From Chryseobacterium sp. Leaf180 (GTDB lineage Bacteria; Bacteroidota; Bacteroidia; Flavobacteriales; Weeksellaceae), in contig NZ_LMPJ01000008.1 of assembly GCF_001424585.1 (NCBI RefSeq), positions 203,476-267,475 of the forward strand: a stretch of 64,000 nt of DNA, read 5' to 3'. The translations under genes were made by a program, and so were the position numbers. Shown here piece after piece: positions 16,801-26,549 of the stretch. The notes beneath the pieces are model-generated. The model was given only the letters and a program-made list of their open reading frames with translations, searched no databases and was not told the DNA's origin. How positions within the stretch are numbered: position 1 is the stretch's first letter; each line of letters begins with the position of its first letter.

Positions 16801-17543
16801 CCGGCCGTATTTTCAAATATTTATTAAACCTTGCGGACAAAAAAAGTGTGCGCATCCTTATGTATCATATGATTTTGCCGGAAAGTGAGAGCTTTAAAAA
16901 TGATCTGATCGTAACAAAAGAAAATCTTGAAAAGCAGTTTCAGTACATTCACGAAAAAAACTTTAAGTGTCTCTTCTTTAAAGATTTAAGTGACTCAGAA
17001 AAGATTGATAACAAAATCATTCTGACATTTGATGACGGTTATCTGAATAATAAAATTCATCTTTTACCGCTTCTCGAAAAGTATGGTTTGAAAGCTACGG
17101 TTTTTATTCCGACACAACTTATTGAAGAAAATCAGAAGAAAGCTGACCGGAATCTTATGACCTTTGAAGAAATCAGAAATTTGCCTTCAAATCTTATAGA
17201 AATCGCGCTTCACAGCCATCAGCACAAAAATTATTCTGAAATGACTTTATTGGAAGCGGATCGTGATATTAAAGTAAATATTGAATCGTTAAGACGCGAA
17301 AATATCGCTTTTACTAAAGTTTTGGCGTATCCTTACGGTAAATTTCCCAAAGAAAAATCAATGAAAAAAGAGTTTTTTGAAATGCTTAAATCTCACGGGA
17401 TTTTTGCCGCACTTCGCATTGGAAATAATGTCGAAAGTTATCCTTTTAAAAATGCTTTCGAAGTAAAACGGATTGACATTAAATACGGTGACACAATTCA
17501 AAAGTTCAAATGGAAACTTCTTTTTGGCAAAACAAAACTTTAA
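16797..17543 (+). CDS. Polysaccharide deacetylase family protein (CE4-like)
   Basis: A 248-aa NodB-homology protein. Motif 1 is LTFDDGYLNN (TFDDGY at 77-82, with catalytic and metal Asp), motif 2 is HSHQHKNYSEM (about 138-148), and a later motif is LAYPYGKF. No signal peptide, so it probably acts on a cytoplasmic or membrane-associated glycolipid intermediate of this cluster. Its start overlaps the upstream glycosyltransferase (ATGA) and its stop shares TTAA with the stop of the convergent glycosyltransferase gene. Confidence 0.85.
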   Translation: MTGRIFKYLLNLADKKSVRILMYHMILPESESFKNDLIVTKENLEKQFQYIHEKNFKCLFFKDLSDSEKIDNKIILTFDDGYLNNKIHLLPLLEKYGLKATVFIPTQLIEENQKKADRNLMTFEEIRNLPSNLIEIALHSHQHKNYSEMTLLEADRDIKVNIESLRRENIAFTKVLAYPYGKFPKEKSMKKEFFEMLKSHGIFAALRIGNNVESYPFKNAFEVKRIDIKYGDTIQKFKWKLLFGKTKL

Positions 17544-18619
17544 GAAAGCAGGTCGCGGTAAAGTTTTTCGTATGATTCTGCCATTTTCTGATAGCTGAAA
17601 TGTGATGCACGTTCCTTTAGTTTTTCCCGATAATCGTCTTTGTTTTCATTGAAAATCTGGATTCCATTTTGATAAACTTCGTTCATTTTTTTACCTGAAA
17701 AATCACCAAAATAAAATGCGACATCATTACCAATTTCGGGAAGGCTTGTCATTTTGCTGAGAAAAACGGGCTTTCCAAAAAACATAGCTTCAACCGGAGG
17801 AATTCCGAAACCCTCTGCCAGCGAGGGATGTGCATAGGATTCGCAATTTTGAAGGAGAAAAAACTTCTCTTCATCCGAAATATTTTCCAGAATGTGCACA
17901 CGCTTTTCCAGACCTTTATCTTTAATTTCTTTTAGAATATTTTCTTTGTATTCTGATTTTGCGGAAGATGTCATCAAGACCAAATCGCGGTCGTTTTCAG
18001 CAATTAAATCAAGCAAAACATGCTGATTTTTCTTTGGAAAAAGCACGCCGATATTCAGAATAAATGGTTTTTTGAGAAAGCTGTAATTTTTATCTGATTT
18101 AAAATTCTGCGCTTCCGGAAAAACCAGACCATTGTAGATAACTTCGATTTTTACATTTTCTTTAAGTTTGAAAAGCGATTTGTTTTTTAGAAAATCCTGC
18201 TTTACAAACTCAGAAATACACACAATCGCATCTGCATCTGCCAGATTTTTCTGCACAAGATTCTTACTTTTTTCCACTTTCCTGTCGCTGCTGTTATCAT
18301 GCAAAAAATTGAGGTCGTGAAGCGTTACGACCTTTTTCTGCACCGGTTTTGCCTTCTGAAAATAATCTGAAAGCTGGTGAGTAACGTGAATGAGCGAATA
18401 CGTGGTGGTAGAAATAGGGAATTTTTTTTGCCAGAATTTCCAGTGAATGGTTTGGCATTCTGTAAGCTGCTCGGGCAAAAACTTTTTTGGGCCGTAGAAT
18501 GTGTAAAAGAGACTGCTTTTGCGTTCATTTAAACCTTTAATAAGTGAATGGCATACGTTGGCAAGTCCGGATTTTGGATATTTTAATCGTTCGGCATCGA
18601 TAAGAATTCTTTTAATCAT
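17540..18619 (-). CDS. Family 4 glycosyltransferase
   Basis: A 359-aa GT-B protein starting MIKRILIDAERLKYPKSGLA. The C-terminal donor-binding part shows NIGVLFPKKNQH, YAHPSLAEGFGIPPVEAMFFG and KPVFLSKMTSLPEI, with the E-x7-E pattern (EGFGIPPVE) of retaining GT4 enzymes. It is the only gene of the cluster on the minus strand. It converges on the deacetylase and is 60 bases from the divergent gene at 18680. Donor and acceptor unknown. Confidence 0.85.
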   Translation of the reverse strand: MIKRILIDAERLKYPKSGLANVCHSLIKGLNERKSSLFYTFYGPKKFLPEQLTECQTIHWKFWQKKFPISTTTYSLIHVTHQLSDYFQKAKPVQKKVVTLHDLNFLHDNSSDRKVEKSKNLVQKNLADADAIVCISEFVKQDFLKNKSLFKLKENVKIEVIYNGLVFPEAQNFKSDKNYSFLKKPFILNIGVLFPKKNQHVLLDLIAENDRDLVLMTSSAKSEYKENILKEIKDKGLEKRVHILENISDEEKFFLLQNCESYAHPSLAEGFGIPPVEAMFFGKPVFLSKMTSLPEIGNDVAFYFGDFSGKKMNEVYQNGIQIFNENKDDYREKLKERASHFSYQKMAESYEKLYRDLLS

Positions 18620-18667
18620 AAGAAAATGGTCTCTCCTTTCAAAATTAAAAAATTAATTTTAAAATCA

Positions 18668-18675
18668 TATTTTTG
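18668..18675 (+). promoter_or_regulatory. Promoter -7 element immediately before the 18680 start
   Basis: TATTTTTG ends only 4 bases before the ATG at 18680, so transcription would start at or next to the start codon, giving an essentially leaderless mRNA. Confidence 0.5.
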
Positions 18676-18679
18676 TGTG

Positions 18680-19648
18680 ATGAAAATTTGTGTAATCAGC
18701 TTCGATTTTTGGCACTACGACGAATATATTGTCGAAAAACTCAAGGAAAAAGGAGTTGATGCTTATCATATCAACATTGGCGCTTTTACACACAAAAATT
18801 TTGCTGAACGGCTGAAAAATACCGCTAGCAAAGTTCTTACAGGAAGAAATCTTAAACATGAAAAACGCCAGAATTTCATTTTAGAATCGCTTGAAAAAAT
18901 AGGAATACAAGATCAGATTTTAGTGATTAATCCGGAAGCGATTGAGAAGCGCGTACACGATAAAATACGGCAGTTTGCCCGGCGAAACATCGCGTATCTG
19001 TACGACAGCATGGCGAGAAATCCGGCGGAACATATTCTGCATTATTTTGATGACGTTTTTTCTTTTGATGATGATGACGTGAAAAAATTCGGCTTTCAGA
19101 AAATTACAAATTACAATTATCTTCCGTATCAGCCGTCGGAAAAAATTCCGGAAAGAGATCTTTTTTACATCACGTCTTACGATAAAACGCGAATTGCGAG
19201 ACTGCAACAATTGATACATAAGACGCGCAAAATCAATGCGAAATTTCGTGTGATTGTTGCAGGAAAAAAAAGCTGGAAAAACCAATTGGCTCAGATTTTC
19301 AAAAAGGAGAATGCAGATATTCTGACTTTCAGAAGAAAAAATATTTCCCAGAAAAACCTTCCCGATTTATATAAAAATACGAAAGCGATTCTCGATCTGC
19401 AGCGCGAAAATCAAACCGGGCTCAGTTTCAGGATTTTTGAAGCAATGGCCTTGGAAAAGAAATTTGTGACCGATAATGAGAAAATCGAATCCTATGATTT
19501 TTACAATCCGCAAAACATTCTGATTCTCAATAAAGACTTCAGCAATGTAGAAAAGTCTTTTTTCGGAACGGAATATCAAAAACTTCCGCAGGATATTTAT
19601 GAAAAATACACGCTCGATCACTGGATAAAAACGGTTTTTAAACTTTGA
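18680..19648 (+). CDS. Glycosyltransferase-like protein of unknown specificity
   Basis: A 322-aa protein starting MKICVISFDFWHYDEYIVEKL. The first half has a Rossmann-like pattern. The second half resembles the donor lobe of GT-B/CgeB-like proteins: LPDLYKNTKAILDLQREN, then GLSFRIFEAMALEKKFVTDN. I cannot assign a CAZy family with confidence. ATG 18680 is chosen over the longer frame from 18626, which runs through the promoter core at 18668-18675. It lies 4 bases before the next glycosyltransferase gene, so they are likely one operon. Confidence 0.7.
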   Translation: MKICVISFDFWHYDEYIVEKLKEKGVDAYHINIGAFTHKNFAERLKNTASKVLTGRNLKHEKRQNFILESLEKIGIQDQILVINPEAIEKRVHDKIRQFARRNIAYLYDSMARNPAEHILHYFDDVFSFDDDDVKKFGFQKITNYNYLPYQPSEKIPERDLFYITSYDKTRIARLQQLIHKTRKINAKFRVIVAGKKSWKNQLAQIFKKENADILTFRRKNISQKNLPDLYKNTKAILDLQRENQTGLSFRIFEAMALEKKFVTDNEKIESYDFYNPQNILILNKDFSNVEKSFFGTEYQKLPQDIYEKYTLDHWIKTVFKL

Positions 19649-19652
19649 TTTT

Positions 19653-20834
19653 ATGGTGCAGAATATTTTGATTGTTACCAAAGAATATCATTGCAGTCTC
19701 AACGAAAACGTTGGAGGCACCGGAATTTTTTATAAAAATCTTTGCGAAGAACTGGCGAAGCGTGGCTTCAAACCGTATGTTTTTTTAATAAGCCGAAAAA
19801 ATTTTGAACTGACAGAAAATGGAGTTAGTATTTACTCGGTTAAAGACATTTTCAAATCGAAATTTTTGATGGAAACAATGCGCTCACTCACCGGTAAAAT
19901 TTCTTTAATAAAAGACTTTTCTTTTAAAATCTATCTTTTAGAAAAGAAAATTATTCAGAAAAAAATCAGACGCTGGATGACTGAAAACGCGTTGCATTTC
20001 GATGTCGCCGAAACGCACGACTGGGATGGCTTAGCTTTAGCGATTCCACAAAATATTAAATCGGTGATCAGATGTCACGGATCATGGACGGTCTTGAAAA
20101 AATACTTCGGCTATGGTAAAGTAAAGGAGGGCCGGATTTTCTGTGAAAAAATAGCGATCGAAAACTGTAAAAACATCATCACAATTTCTAAATTTAACGA
20201 GAAAATTAACCGCGAATTATTTGATCTTGGGAAAACAAAGCTCATTTATAACGGAATCGATGAAACTGTATTTAATCCTGATTTGAAAACTGAGAAAATT
20301 TCAAAATCTGTTTTTTATTTGGGTAATGTTTCGCGCGAAAAAGGCGCCGATACGCTGCTTGAAAACTTTATAAAAATTAAAGACAAATTTAATGATGCGA
20401 CACTTCATTTTATCGGCAACAGTAATGATTTTCCGGCAAAAGTGTCAGAAATAAATACTAATCCCAAGTTTCGCAGCTCGGTTATTTTTCATGGGAAGAA
20501 ATCACGGAGTGAAATCGCAAGTCTTTTAAGTCAGGCCGAAGTGATCTGTTTTCCTTCTAAAGGCGAAAATTTTAGTTTATCTTTGCTTGAATCGATGGCA
20601 ATGCGGAAGCCAATTGTATGTTCAGACATTCCTTCATTTACGGAGATTATTAAGGATTATGAAAACGGACTGATTGCTTTCGGAAATGATTTTGCTGAAA
20701 AAGTTTCAGTGATTTTTAACGATATTGAACTTGCAGAAAAAATTTCAAACAGTGCCAGAAAAACGGTGGAAGATCATTTTACACTTCATAGAATGATTGA
20801 CGAAACTGTGAACTTTTACAATACAATAAAATGA
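19653..20834 (+). CDS. Family 4 glycosyltransferase
   Basis: A 393-aa GT-B enzyme with an N-terminal acceptor lobe (VGGTGIFYKNLCEELAKRG) and a donor lobe with LGNVSREKGADTLLENF and FPSKGENFSLSLLESMAMRK (E-x7-E). A retaining GT4 acting on a lipid-linked or LPS acceptor at the cytoplasmic membrane is expected. It overlaps the next gene by ATGA. Confidence 0.87.
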   Translation: MVQNILIVTKEYHCSLNENVGGTGIFYKNLCEELAKRGFKPYVFLISRKNFELTENGVSIYSVKDIFKSKFLMETMRSLTGKISLIKDFSFKIYLLEKKIIQKKIRRWMTENALHFDVAETHDWDGLALAIPQNIKSVIRCHGSWTVLKKYFGYGKVKEGRIFCEKIAIENCKNIITISKFNEKINRELFDLGKTKLIYNGIDETVFNPDLKTEKISKSVFYLGNVSREKGADTLLENFIKIKDKFNDATLHFIGNSNDFPAKVSEINTNPKFRSSVIFHGKKSRSEIASLLSQAEVICFPSKGENFSLSLLESMAMRKPIVCSDIPSFTEIIKDYENGLIAFGNDFAEKVSVIFNDIELAEKISNSARKTVEDHFTLHRMIDETVNFYNTIK

Positions 20835-21250
20835 GAGATTACGATAAACCTTTTTTGATTGAATTTCCCAAAATTGGAGGTCCGGCGTTAGGATATATTT
20901 CAGTTGCCGAAAAAGAAAATCTGCCTTTTGAGCCAAAGCGCATTTACTGGACGTATTTTACGCCTGAAGAAGTAGAACGTGGTGGCCATTCTCATTATGA
21001 TTTGCAGCAAATTCTTTTGGCTGTTGCCGGAAAAATCGAGGTAACTACCGAACTTTTATCTGGTGAAAAAGAAACATTCATTTTAGACAAACCCAATCTT
21101 GGGCTATATATTCCTAAAATGTGCTGGCGAAATATGCGCTATACGCACAATGCCGTTCAAATCTGTATCGCAAGCATAGAATATGACGAAAAAGATTATA
21201 TCAGAGAGTATTCTGAATTTTTAGATCATGGACGCAAGAGAACAAATTGA
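20831..21250 (+). CDS. FdtA/QdtA-like dTDP-sugar 3,4-ketoisomerase (WxcM-like cupin)
   Basis: A 139-aa single-domain cupin. The metal-site histidines are H53 and H55 in GGHSHYDLQQ, followed by LLAVAGKIEV, the family hallmark LDKPNLGLYIPKMCWRNM, and the ending YDEKDYIREYSEF. FdtA-type enzymes convert dTDP-6-deoxy-4-keto-glucose to the 3-keto isomer, the substrate of a DegT-family aminotransferase. Both the aminotransferase (24469) and an acyltransferase (22439) are in this operon, which strengthens the call. Whether the product is galacto or gluco configured is not evident. Confidence 0.82.
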   Translation: MRDYDKPFLIEFPKIGGPALGYISVAEKENLPFEPKRIYWTYFTPEEVERGGHSHYDLQQILLAVAGKIEVTTELLSGEKETFILDKPNLGLYIPKMCWRNMRYTHNAVQICIASIEYDEKDYIREYSEFLDHGRKRTN

Positions 21251-22442
21251 AAACCTTGAGCGCCAGCTCGTTGCCCTAAGAAAGAAATATTATCTCAAAT
21301 CTTTTATCCGGAAAGCTAAAAGGCTCGTGACCGATTTTTTGCCTTTGCAGAATGCAGACCAAAGTATTATTGTAACCGAAAAAACGATTTTACCGGCTGC
21401 AGAAACAGACAATTATCTACCAAAAAAGCAGGGAGAAAATCAAGTGAAAATTTCAACGCCAATTAATGCTGTCAAAATATATGAGCTCGAAAATGTTTAC
21501 TGTATCTCAAATTCTACTTTCTTTTTAACTCTAAAAAAAGATAAAATTTTTTACGAAAAGTGGCATGATGACAAGCGCATTCACTATGTATATCATACCA
21601 CAAATCTTCTTCAGAATGCCGTTACGTTAGCCAAAGTTCAAAATCGGAAAAGTATACGACTAAAGGAAGAAGCCATTTTTCTTGGCGGAATTTTCACCTT
21701 TAATTACTATCATTTTGTTTTTGAAATCCTTTCCAAGACCGAATTTTTCAACGAAATTCCGGAATATCATGAGAAGATGGTGATTGTGGATGAAGTGGTT
21801 TCGCAAAATGAAAACATGAAAACACTTTTAAGCTTTTTTGTAAAAGAAAATAACATCCGTTTTGTTGATCATCAGACGTATTTTAATTTTGAAAAGCTTT
21901 GGCATATCACGAGTCCGAATTATACGATACCTAACATTGTTACAGGAGAGAAGTACGAAGCTGGATTTTCTAAGTTCACGCCTTCGTCGGTACAATATTT
22001 AAGAAAAATATGTCTTGAAAATCTTGATTTAACGAAAGTGAAAACGGAAAAGGTTGAAAAAGTTTTCATTGCCAGAAAATCGCAGTTCAGAAAATATAAT
22101 GAAGCTGAAATTATTAAAGTCGCGAAGGATTTTGGCTTTCAGGAAGTTTTTTTTGAAGATCTTAATATTCACGAGCAGATTTTCATGGTTCAGAATGCAA
22201 AATACATCACCGGGCCAAGTGGCGCAGCATGGACAAATCTGCTTTTCGCAGACAGCAATGCAAAAGGTTTAACTTGGCTGAGCAGCGTTTGGGGTGACTT
22301 TTCGGTCTACTCGACGATGGCAAAGATCATAGGTTTTGATCTGAATTATTATATTTATCCTCAAGTGACAGAAGATTTTCATGAAGATTATATTCTGAAT
22401 CCGAAAATTTTCGCACAACATTTAAAGACACTTTTAGCATGA
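21228..22442 (+). CDS. Family 61-like glycosyltransferase (DUF563)
   Basis: A 404-aa protein with an N-terminal coiled segment (about residues 1-30, [19 protein letters not shown]) and a GT61/DUF563 catalytic region. Markers are [24 protein letters not shown] (the FNYYHF context), [30 protein letters not shown] and TNLLFA. It overlaps the cupin gene by 23 bases and the next gene by 4. GT61 proteins include xylosyl- and other transferases; the donor is not predictable here. Confidence 0.75.
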   Translation: MDAREQIENLERQLVALRKKYYLKSFIRKAKRLVTDFLPLQNADQSIIVTEKTILPAAETDNYLPKKQGENQVKISTPINAVKIYELENVYCISNSTFFLTLKKDKIFYEKWHDDKRIHYVYHTTNLLQNAVTLAKVQNRKSIRLKEEAIFLGGIFTFNYYHFVFEILSKTEFFNEIPEYHEKMVIVDEVVSQNENMKTLLSFFVKENNIRFVDHQTYFNFEKLWHITSPNYTIPNIVTGEKYEAGFSKFTPSSVQYLRKICLENLDLTKVKTEKVEKVFIARKSQFRKYNEAEIIKVAKDFGFQEVFFEDLNIHEQIFMVQNAKYITGPSGAAWTNLLFADSNAKGLTWLSSVWGDFSVYSTMAKIIGFDLNYYIYPQVTEDFHEDYILNPKIFAQHLKTLLA

Positions 22443-22891
22443 TAAAGATACATCCGACAGCCGAAGTTCAGACTGAAAATATTGGTGAAAATACAATGAT
22501 TTGGCAGCACTGCGTGATTTTGAAAGGTGCCGAAATCGGTGCTAACTGCAACATTAACTTTAATGTTTTTATCGAAAATAAAGTCAGGATCGGAAATGAT
22601 GTAACCATTAAACCTGGCGTACAGATTTGGGACGGAATCATGATTGAAGACGGCGTTTTTATTGGTCCAAACGTCACTTTCACAAATGACAGAAATCCTG
22701 TTTCAAAGAACACAGATTTTATTCTGGAAGAAACTTTGGTGAAAAAAGGCGCATCAATTGGTGCGAATGCGACAATACTTCCGGGAATAACAATTGGTAA
22801 AAATGCAGTAATAGGTGCAGGAAGCGTGGTGACGAAAAATGTTCCCGAAGGTGAAACATGGTTTGGAAATCCGGCGAAAAGACACCGATGA
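22439..22891 (+). CDS. Left-handed beta-helix acyltransferase (FdtC/WlbB-like sugar N-acetyltransferase)
   Basis: A 150-aa hexapeptide-repeat protein. Repeats such as [33 protein letters not shown] and [20 protein letters not shown] form the beta-helix. [11 protein letters not shown] matches the loop of WlbB/FdtC-type enzymes that acetylate amino-sugar nucleotides. Expected to acylate the amine of the dTDP-3-amino-3,6-dideoxyhexose made by the operon's ketoisomerase and aminotransferase. ATGA overlaps on both sides. Confidence 0.8.
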   Translation: MIKIHPTAEVQTENIGENTMIWQHCVILKGAEIGANCNINFNVFIENKVRIGNDVTIKPGVQIWDGIMIEDGVFIGPNVTFTNDRNPVSKNTDFILEETLVKKGASIGANATILPGITIGKNAVIGAGSVVTKNVPEGETWFGNPAKRHR

Positions 22892-24462
22892 AAATCTGGG
22901 GTTTTTATAGCGTTTTTTATCTGATTTTTGCAGTATTTTGCCTGCTTACCATTTTTGTAGGCTTCGATTATTACGACAGCGGTTTCATTCTGGCGCTTTC
23001 TTCAAAACTTAATGACGGACAAATAATCTATCGTGATTTTGATTATGTACGGCCTTTTGGCACACCGGTTTTCTGGGCAATTCTGCTGAAACCTTTCTTT
23101 TTCGTTAAAGATTATTTATACCTCATTTGCAGAATGCTTGTTCTCATGCAGTTTGCGGTAATATCATATCAGGTTTCCCGAGTTATTTTCAATAATGACC
23201 GCTGGGATAAAAGAATGCTTATCAGTATTCCATTTCTGATGATTTCAAACATCAACATTTTTCCAGCGATGCCTTGGCACACGATCGATGGATTATTTTT
23301 TCTTAGTCTGTCGCTGTTTTATCTTCACAAAAAAAATATTCTTCTAGCAATTCTGTTTTCAATAATTGCAGCAACAACAAAACAGTCATTTTTCCTGATT
23401 CCTTTTCTGTTAACTGTTATTTCAGTTTTTTTCCATAGAAGATTTAATTTTAAATTAAATCTTAAATTCTTCCTGATTTTAGCTTCGTGCATCATAATCC
23501 TTCTAATATTTAAAATTCCGGACGCGCTTTATTTTTACCGATCTGTATCATTAGATTCAAATAAAAAAATTATTTACGACGTTGGTTTTGAGATTTACCT
23601 AGATTCTTTTAAATATATTTTTCCTTTTTTAGGCAGCGCAATTATCGCCATATTAATTTGGATAAAAATAAAAAACTCATCTTCGTTCGTTCCCAATTTC
23701 ATTGGAATTTTTCTCGGCTTTTGCTTTCTAATTCCATTCTATCACTATGTTACAGATTACTATTCAGCAACACCGAAATATACAGACTATACGATTTTAT
23801 CATCGGCAAACGCTCTTTTACCGATTACCGTTTTTTTACTTATTTATTCCATTTTTAAAGACCGAAAAAAAACTCTGAATACGACTCTGACAGAAGTTTG
23901 CGCTGCAACGATCATCTGGAGTTCGGCAATTTCATGGGGTGCAGGAAATATTTTCCTGGCTTTCCCATTTGTTTTTTTGACATTAAAATCTGACAGTTTT
24001 TTTTCAAATAAAATAATGATGATTCTTTTGCCGCTCTCCATTTTGAACCTCCGCATAATCAATCCTTATCTTGAAAAAAATATATTTGAAGAAAGGTACA
24101 TTAAGCTCGAAAATCTTCCTGTGTATTCCGGAATTTACACATCAAAATCAAACGCAGAATATCTTGCTCAAAGCAAGGTGATTTTTGAAAAATATAAAAA
24201 TATACTATTTCTTCCTGGATTTCCGGCCGCGTCTGTGATGTTTGAAAAAACCAAAAACCGCATGCCTTGGGAAATGAATGTGGAATACCCGAATTACAAA
24301 AAAGATTTATCTTTGCTGCACTGCAAAAATCTCTATTTTGTAGTGGATAAAAAGTCTTTTTCGTATGACAAAAACAGCTTTTACGGAAGCAGTTTTACTG
24401 ACGAAGTGAAGAAGAAGAAAACAAAAATAGATTCTACCGGCCTGTTTTACATTTATAAATAA
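22888..24462 (+). CDS. Polytopic membrane protein, GT-C glycosyltransferase-like
   Basis: A 524-aa protein with about ten or more hydrophobic segments. After the first helix comes an acidic loop (FDYYDSGF, then [15 protein letters not shown]) reminiscent of the catalytic first periplasmic loop of GT-C enzymes that use polyprenyl-phosphate sugars. The C-terminal 100 residues are soluble. ATG 22888 overlaps the preceding stop (ATGA); the longer frame from 22858 is not needed. An O-unit polymerase or ligase is an alternative. No Wzx-type flippase is in the window. Confidence 0.65.
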   Translation: MKIWGFYSVFYLIFAVFCLLTIFVGFDYYDSGFILALSSKLNDGQIIYRDFDYVRPFGTPVFWAILLKPFFFVKDYLYLICRMLVLMQFAVISYQVSRVIFNNDRWDKRMLISIPFLMISNINIFPAMPWHTIDGLFFLSLSLFYLHKKNILLAILFSIIAATTKQSFFLIPFLLTVISVFFHRRFNFKLNLKFFLILASCIIILLIFKIPDALYFYRSVSLDSNKKIIYDVGFEIYLDSFKYIFPFLGSAIIAILIWIKIKNSSSFVPNFIGIFLGFCFLIPFYHYVTDYYSATPKYTDYTILSSANALLPITVFLLIYSIFKDRKKTLNTTLTEVCAATIIWSSAISWGAGNIFLAFPFVFLTLKSDSFFSNKIMMILLPLSILNLRIINPYLEKNIFEERYIKLENLPVYSGIYTSKSNAEYLAQSKVIFEKYKNILFLPGFPAASVMFEKTKNRMPWEMNVEYPNYKKDLSLLHCKNLYFVVDKKSFSYDKNSFYGSSFTDEVKKKKTKIDSTGLFYIYK

Positions 24463-24468
24463 AAAACA

Positions 24469-25575
24469 ATGGAAATAAAATTTTTAGACCTAAAAAAAAT
24501 TAACCTGCAGCATCAGTCGGAAATTGAAGCGCAACTTGTAGAAACTTTCCGTAGCGGCTGGTATCTTTTGGGTGAAAAAGTAAAAAGTTTTGAGCAGAAT
24601 CTGGCAAATTATCTCGGTGCGAAACACGTAATCGGCGTTGCCAACGGTTTGGATGCGCTTCGCCTGATTTTCCGTTCGTACATCGAAATGGGAATTATGG
24701 CAGAAGGTGACGAAATCATCGTGCCTGCCAATACGTATATCGCTTCTGTTCTTGCAATTACAGACAATAATCTGGTACCGGTTTTCGTAGAACCTGATAT
24801 TGAAACATACAATCTTTCCACTGCTGAAGTTGAAAAGAATATCACCGAGAAAACAAAAGGTATTATGGTTGTGCATCTGTACGGCCGTGTTTGCTTTGAC
24901 GAAAATCTTCAAAATATTGCTGAAAAACATAATTTAAAAGTCATTGAAGATAACGCGCAGGCAATCGGCGCAGCATTTTCGGGTAAAAAAACCGGAAATC
25001 TTGGCGATGCTTCAGGATTTAGTTTTTATCCCGGTAAAAATCTTGGTGCTTTGGGCGACGGCGGCGCAGTTTCTACAAATAATGATGAACTGGCAGAAAC
25101 GCTTCGGGCCATTGCAAATTACGGTTCCAGTAAAAAATATGTGAATGAATATAAAGGTTTGAATTCACGTTTAGATGAAATTCAGGCTGCGGTTTTGGAT
25201 GTTAAATTAAGATCGATTGACAGAGAAAATGATGTTCGCAGAAATATCGCCAGAAAATACTGCGATCAGATAAAAAATACTTCCATCGTACTTCCTGAGT
25301 TTCCGAAAAATGAAATAGAACACGTCTGGCATTTGTTTACGGTCCGCTGCGAAAACCGTGAGCGTCTGCAGACTTATTTACATGAAAAAGGAATTCAGAC
25401 GCTGATTCACTACCCTATTCCGCCGCACAAACAGGAATGTTATAAAGAATATGCAGATTTGTCGCTTCCGGTTACAGAAAAAATTCATGACGGAATTCTC
25501 AGTCTGCCGATCAGTCAGGTAATGGAAGGTGGCGAAGTAGATTATGTAATCGAAATGATAAACCAATTTTCGTAA
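24469..25575 (+). CDS. DegT/DnrJ/EryC1/StrS-family sugar aminotransferase (FdtB-like)
   Basis: A 368-aa PLP enzyme. [11 protein letters not shown] contacts the cofactor phosphate, [11 protein letters not shown] holds the Asp, and Lys190 in [17 protein letters not shown] is the PLP-binding residue. With the FdtA-like cupin and the FdtC-like acyltransferase it forms the set that makes a dTDP-3-acylamino-3,6-dideoxyhexose (Fuc3NAc or Qui3NAc type) from dTDP-4-keto-6-deoxyglucose. rmlA and rmlB, which supply that precursor, are outside the window. Confidence 0.87.
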   Translation: MEIKFLDLKKINLQHQSEIEAQLVETFRSGWYLLGEKVKSFEQNLANYLGAKHVIGVANGLDALRLIFRSYIEMGIMAEGDEIIVPANTYIASVLAITDNNLVPVFVEPDIETYNLSTAEVEKNITEKTKGIMVVHLYGRVCFDENLQNIAEKHNLKVIEDNAQAIGAAFSGKKTGNLGDASGFSFYPGKNLGALGDGGAVSTNNDELAETLRAIANYGSSKKYVNEYKGLNSRLDEIQAAVLDVKLRSIDRENDVRRNIARKYCDQIKNTSIVLPEFPKNEIEHVWHLFTVRCENRERLQTYLHEKGIQTLIHYPIPPHKQECYKEYADLSLPVTEKIHDGILSLPISQVMEGGEVDYVIEMINQFS

Positions 25576-25576
25576 G

Positions 25577-26482
25577 ATGACCAAATCGCCCTTTGTAAGC
25601 ATTATTATCATCACAATGAATCACGAAAAATTCATTGCAGAAGCTTGTGAATCGGCGGCTCAGCAGGATTATGATCATTTTGAAATAATTGTGTTAGACA
25701 ACAATTCTTCAGACAAAACTTTTGAAATTGCGACTGCAACACTTTCTAAGTTTCCTGTAAAGCATAAACTCATCAAAAATTCTGAAAGTTTTGGTGTTGC
25801 AAAAAATCTGAATATTTTGGTTTCGCATACGTCAGGAGAATACATTTCGATACTTTCCGGTGACGATTGGTACACGAAAAATCATCTGAGGGAGAAAGTG
25901 AGTTTTTTTCAGGCTAATACTTTCGATTTTATTTTAACAGATGGTTTTAAATACTATCAGGAAACCGGTGAAATAACAGATGCGTACAGCGAAAAAGGCA
26001 AAAAAAATCTTCTTGCCAACATCGGAAATTTCTTTCATTACAACGTTTCTGGCAACAAAACAGTGAATGTGGGAACATTTGTTTCAAAAAAAATTCTGAC
26101 GGATCATCCTTTTGATGAAGAAATCCAGACGGAAGACTGGGATATGAATCTGCGTTTATCCTCGCTCGGTTACCGCTTTGGTTTTTTAGATAAGAAACTC
26201 TTTTATTACCGGATATTACCAACGAGTCTGTCGCGAAACTGGGCGGTAATGAAAAATTCTTATGAAAAAGTAACCTCAAAATATCTCAATTATATCAGGA
26301 AAGATAAAGATCTAAATGAAAAATATCTGCTGAATTTACTTCACTTTAAGTATGAAATAAAACTCAGTAAAACTGATCATTCTCTAGAAAGAAAAAGGCT
26401 GAAAAAAGAATGGAAAAGAGAGAAATATCGGATCAAATATAAAAATCCGCTATTATTTTTTAAACTCCTGTTTTTAAAATAA
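25577..26482 (+). CDS. Family 2 glycosyltransferase
   Basis: A 301-aa GT-A enzyme: VSIIIITMNHEKFIAEA, LDNNSSDKTFE, and the donor/metal motif ISILSGDDWY (GDD in place of DxD). EDWDMNLRLSSLG provides the expected ED catalytic-base context. Its ATG is 1 base after the aminotransferase stop. Last gene of the polysaccharide cluster; no terminator was found before gltX. Confidence 0.87.
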   Translation: MTKSPFVSIIIITMNHEKFIAEACESAAQQDYDHFEIIVLDNNSSDKTFEIATATLSKFPVKHKLIKNSESFGVAKNLNILVSHTSGEYISILSGDDWYTKNHLREKVSFFQANTFDFILTDGFKYYQETGEITDAYSEKGKKNLLANIGNFFHYNVSGNKTVNVGTFVSKKILTDHPFDEEIQTEDWDMNLRLSSLGYRFGFLDKKLFYYRILPTSLSRNWAVMKNSYEKVTSKYLNYIRKDKDLNEKYLLNLLHFKYEIKLSKTDHSLERKRLKKEWKREKYRIKYKNPLLFFKLLFLK

Positions 26483-26523
26483 CTGATCATTCACATTCAA
26501 CATCTGCAAAACTTTAATTTAAG

Positions 26524-26531
26524 TAAATTTG
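26524..26531 (+). promoter_or_regulatory. Putative promoter -7 element for gltX
   Basis: TAAATTTG lies 18 bases before the gltX ATG; no clear -33 TTG. Confidence 0.45.
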
Positions 26532-26549
26532 CACCATAAATTTTGATAC

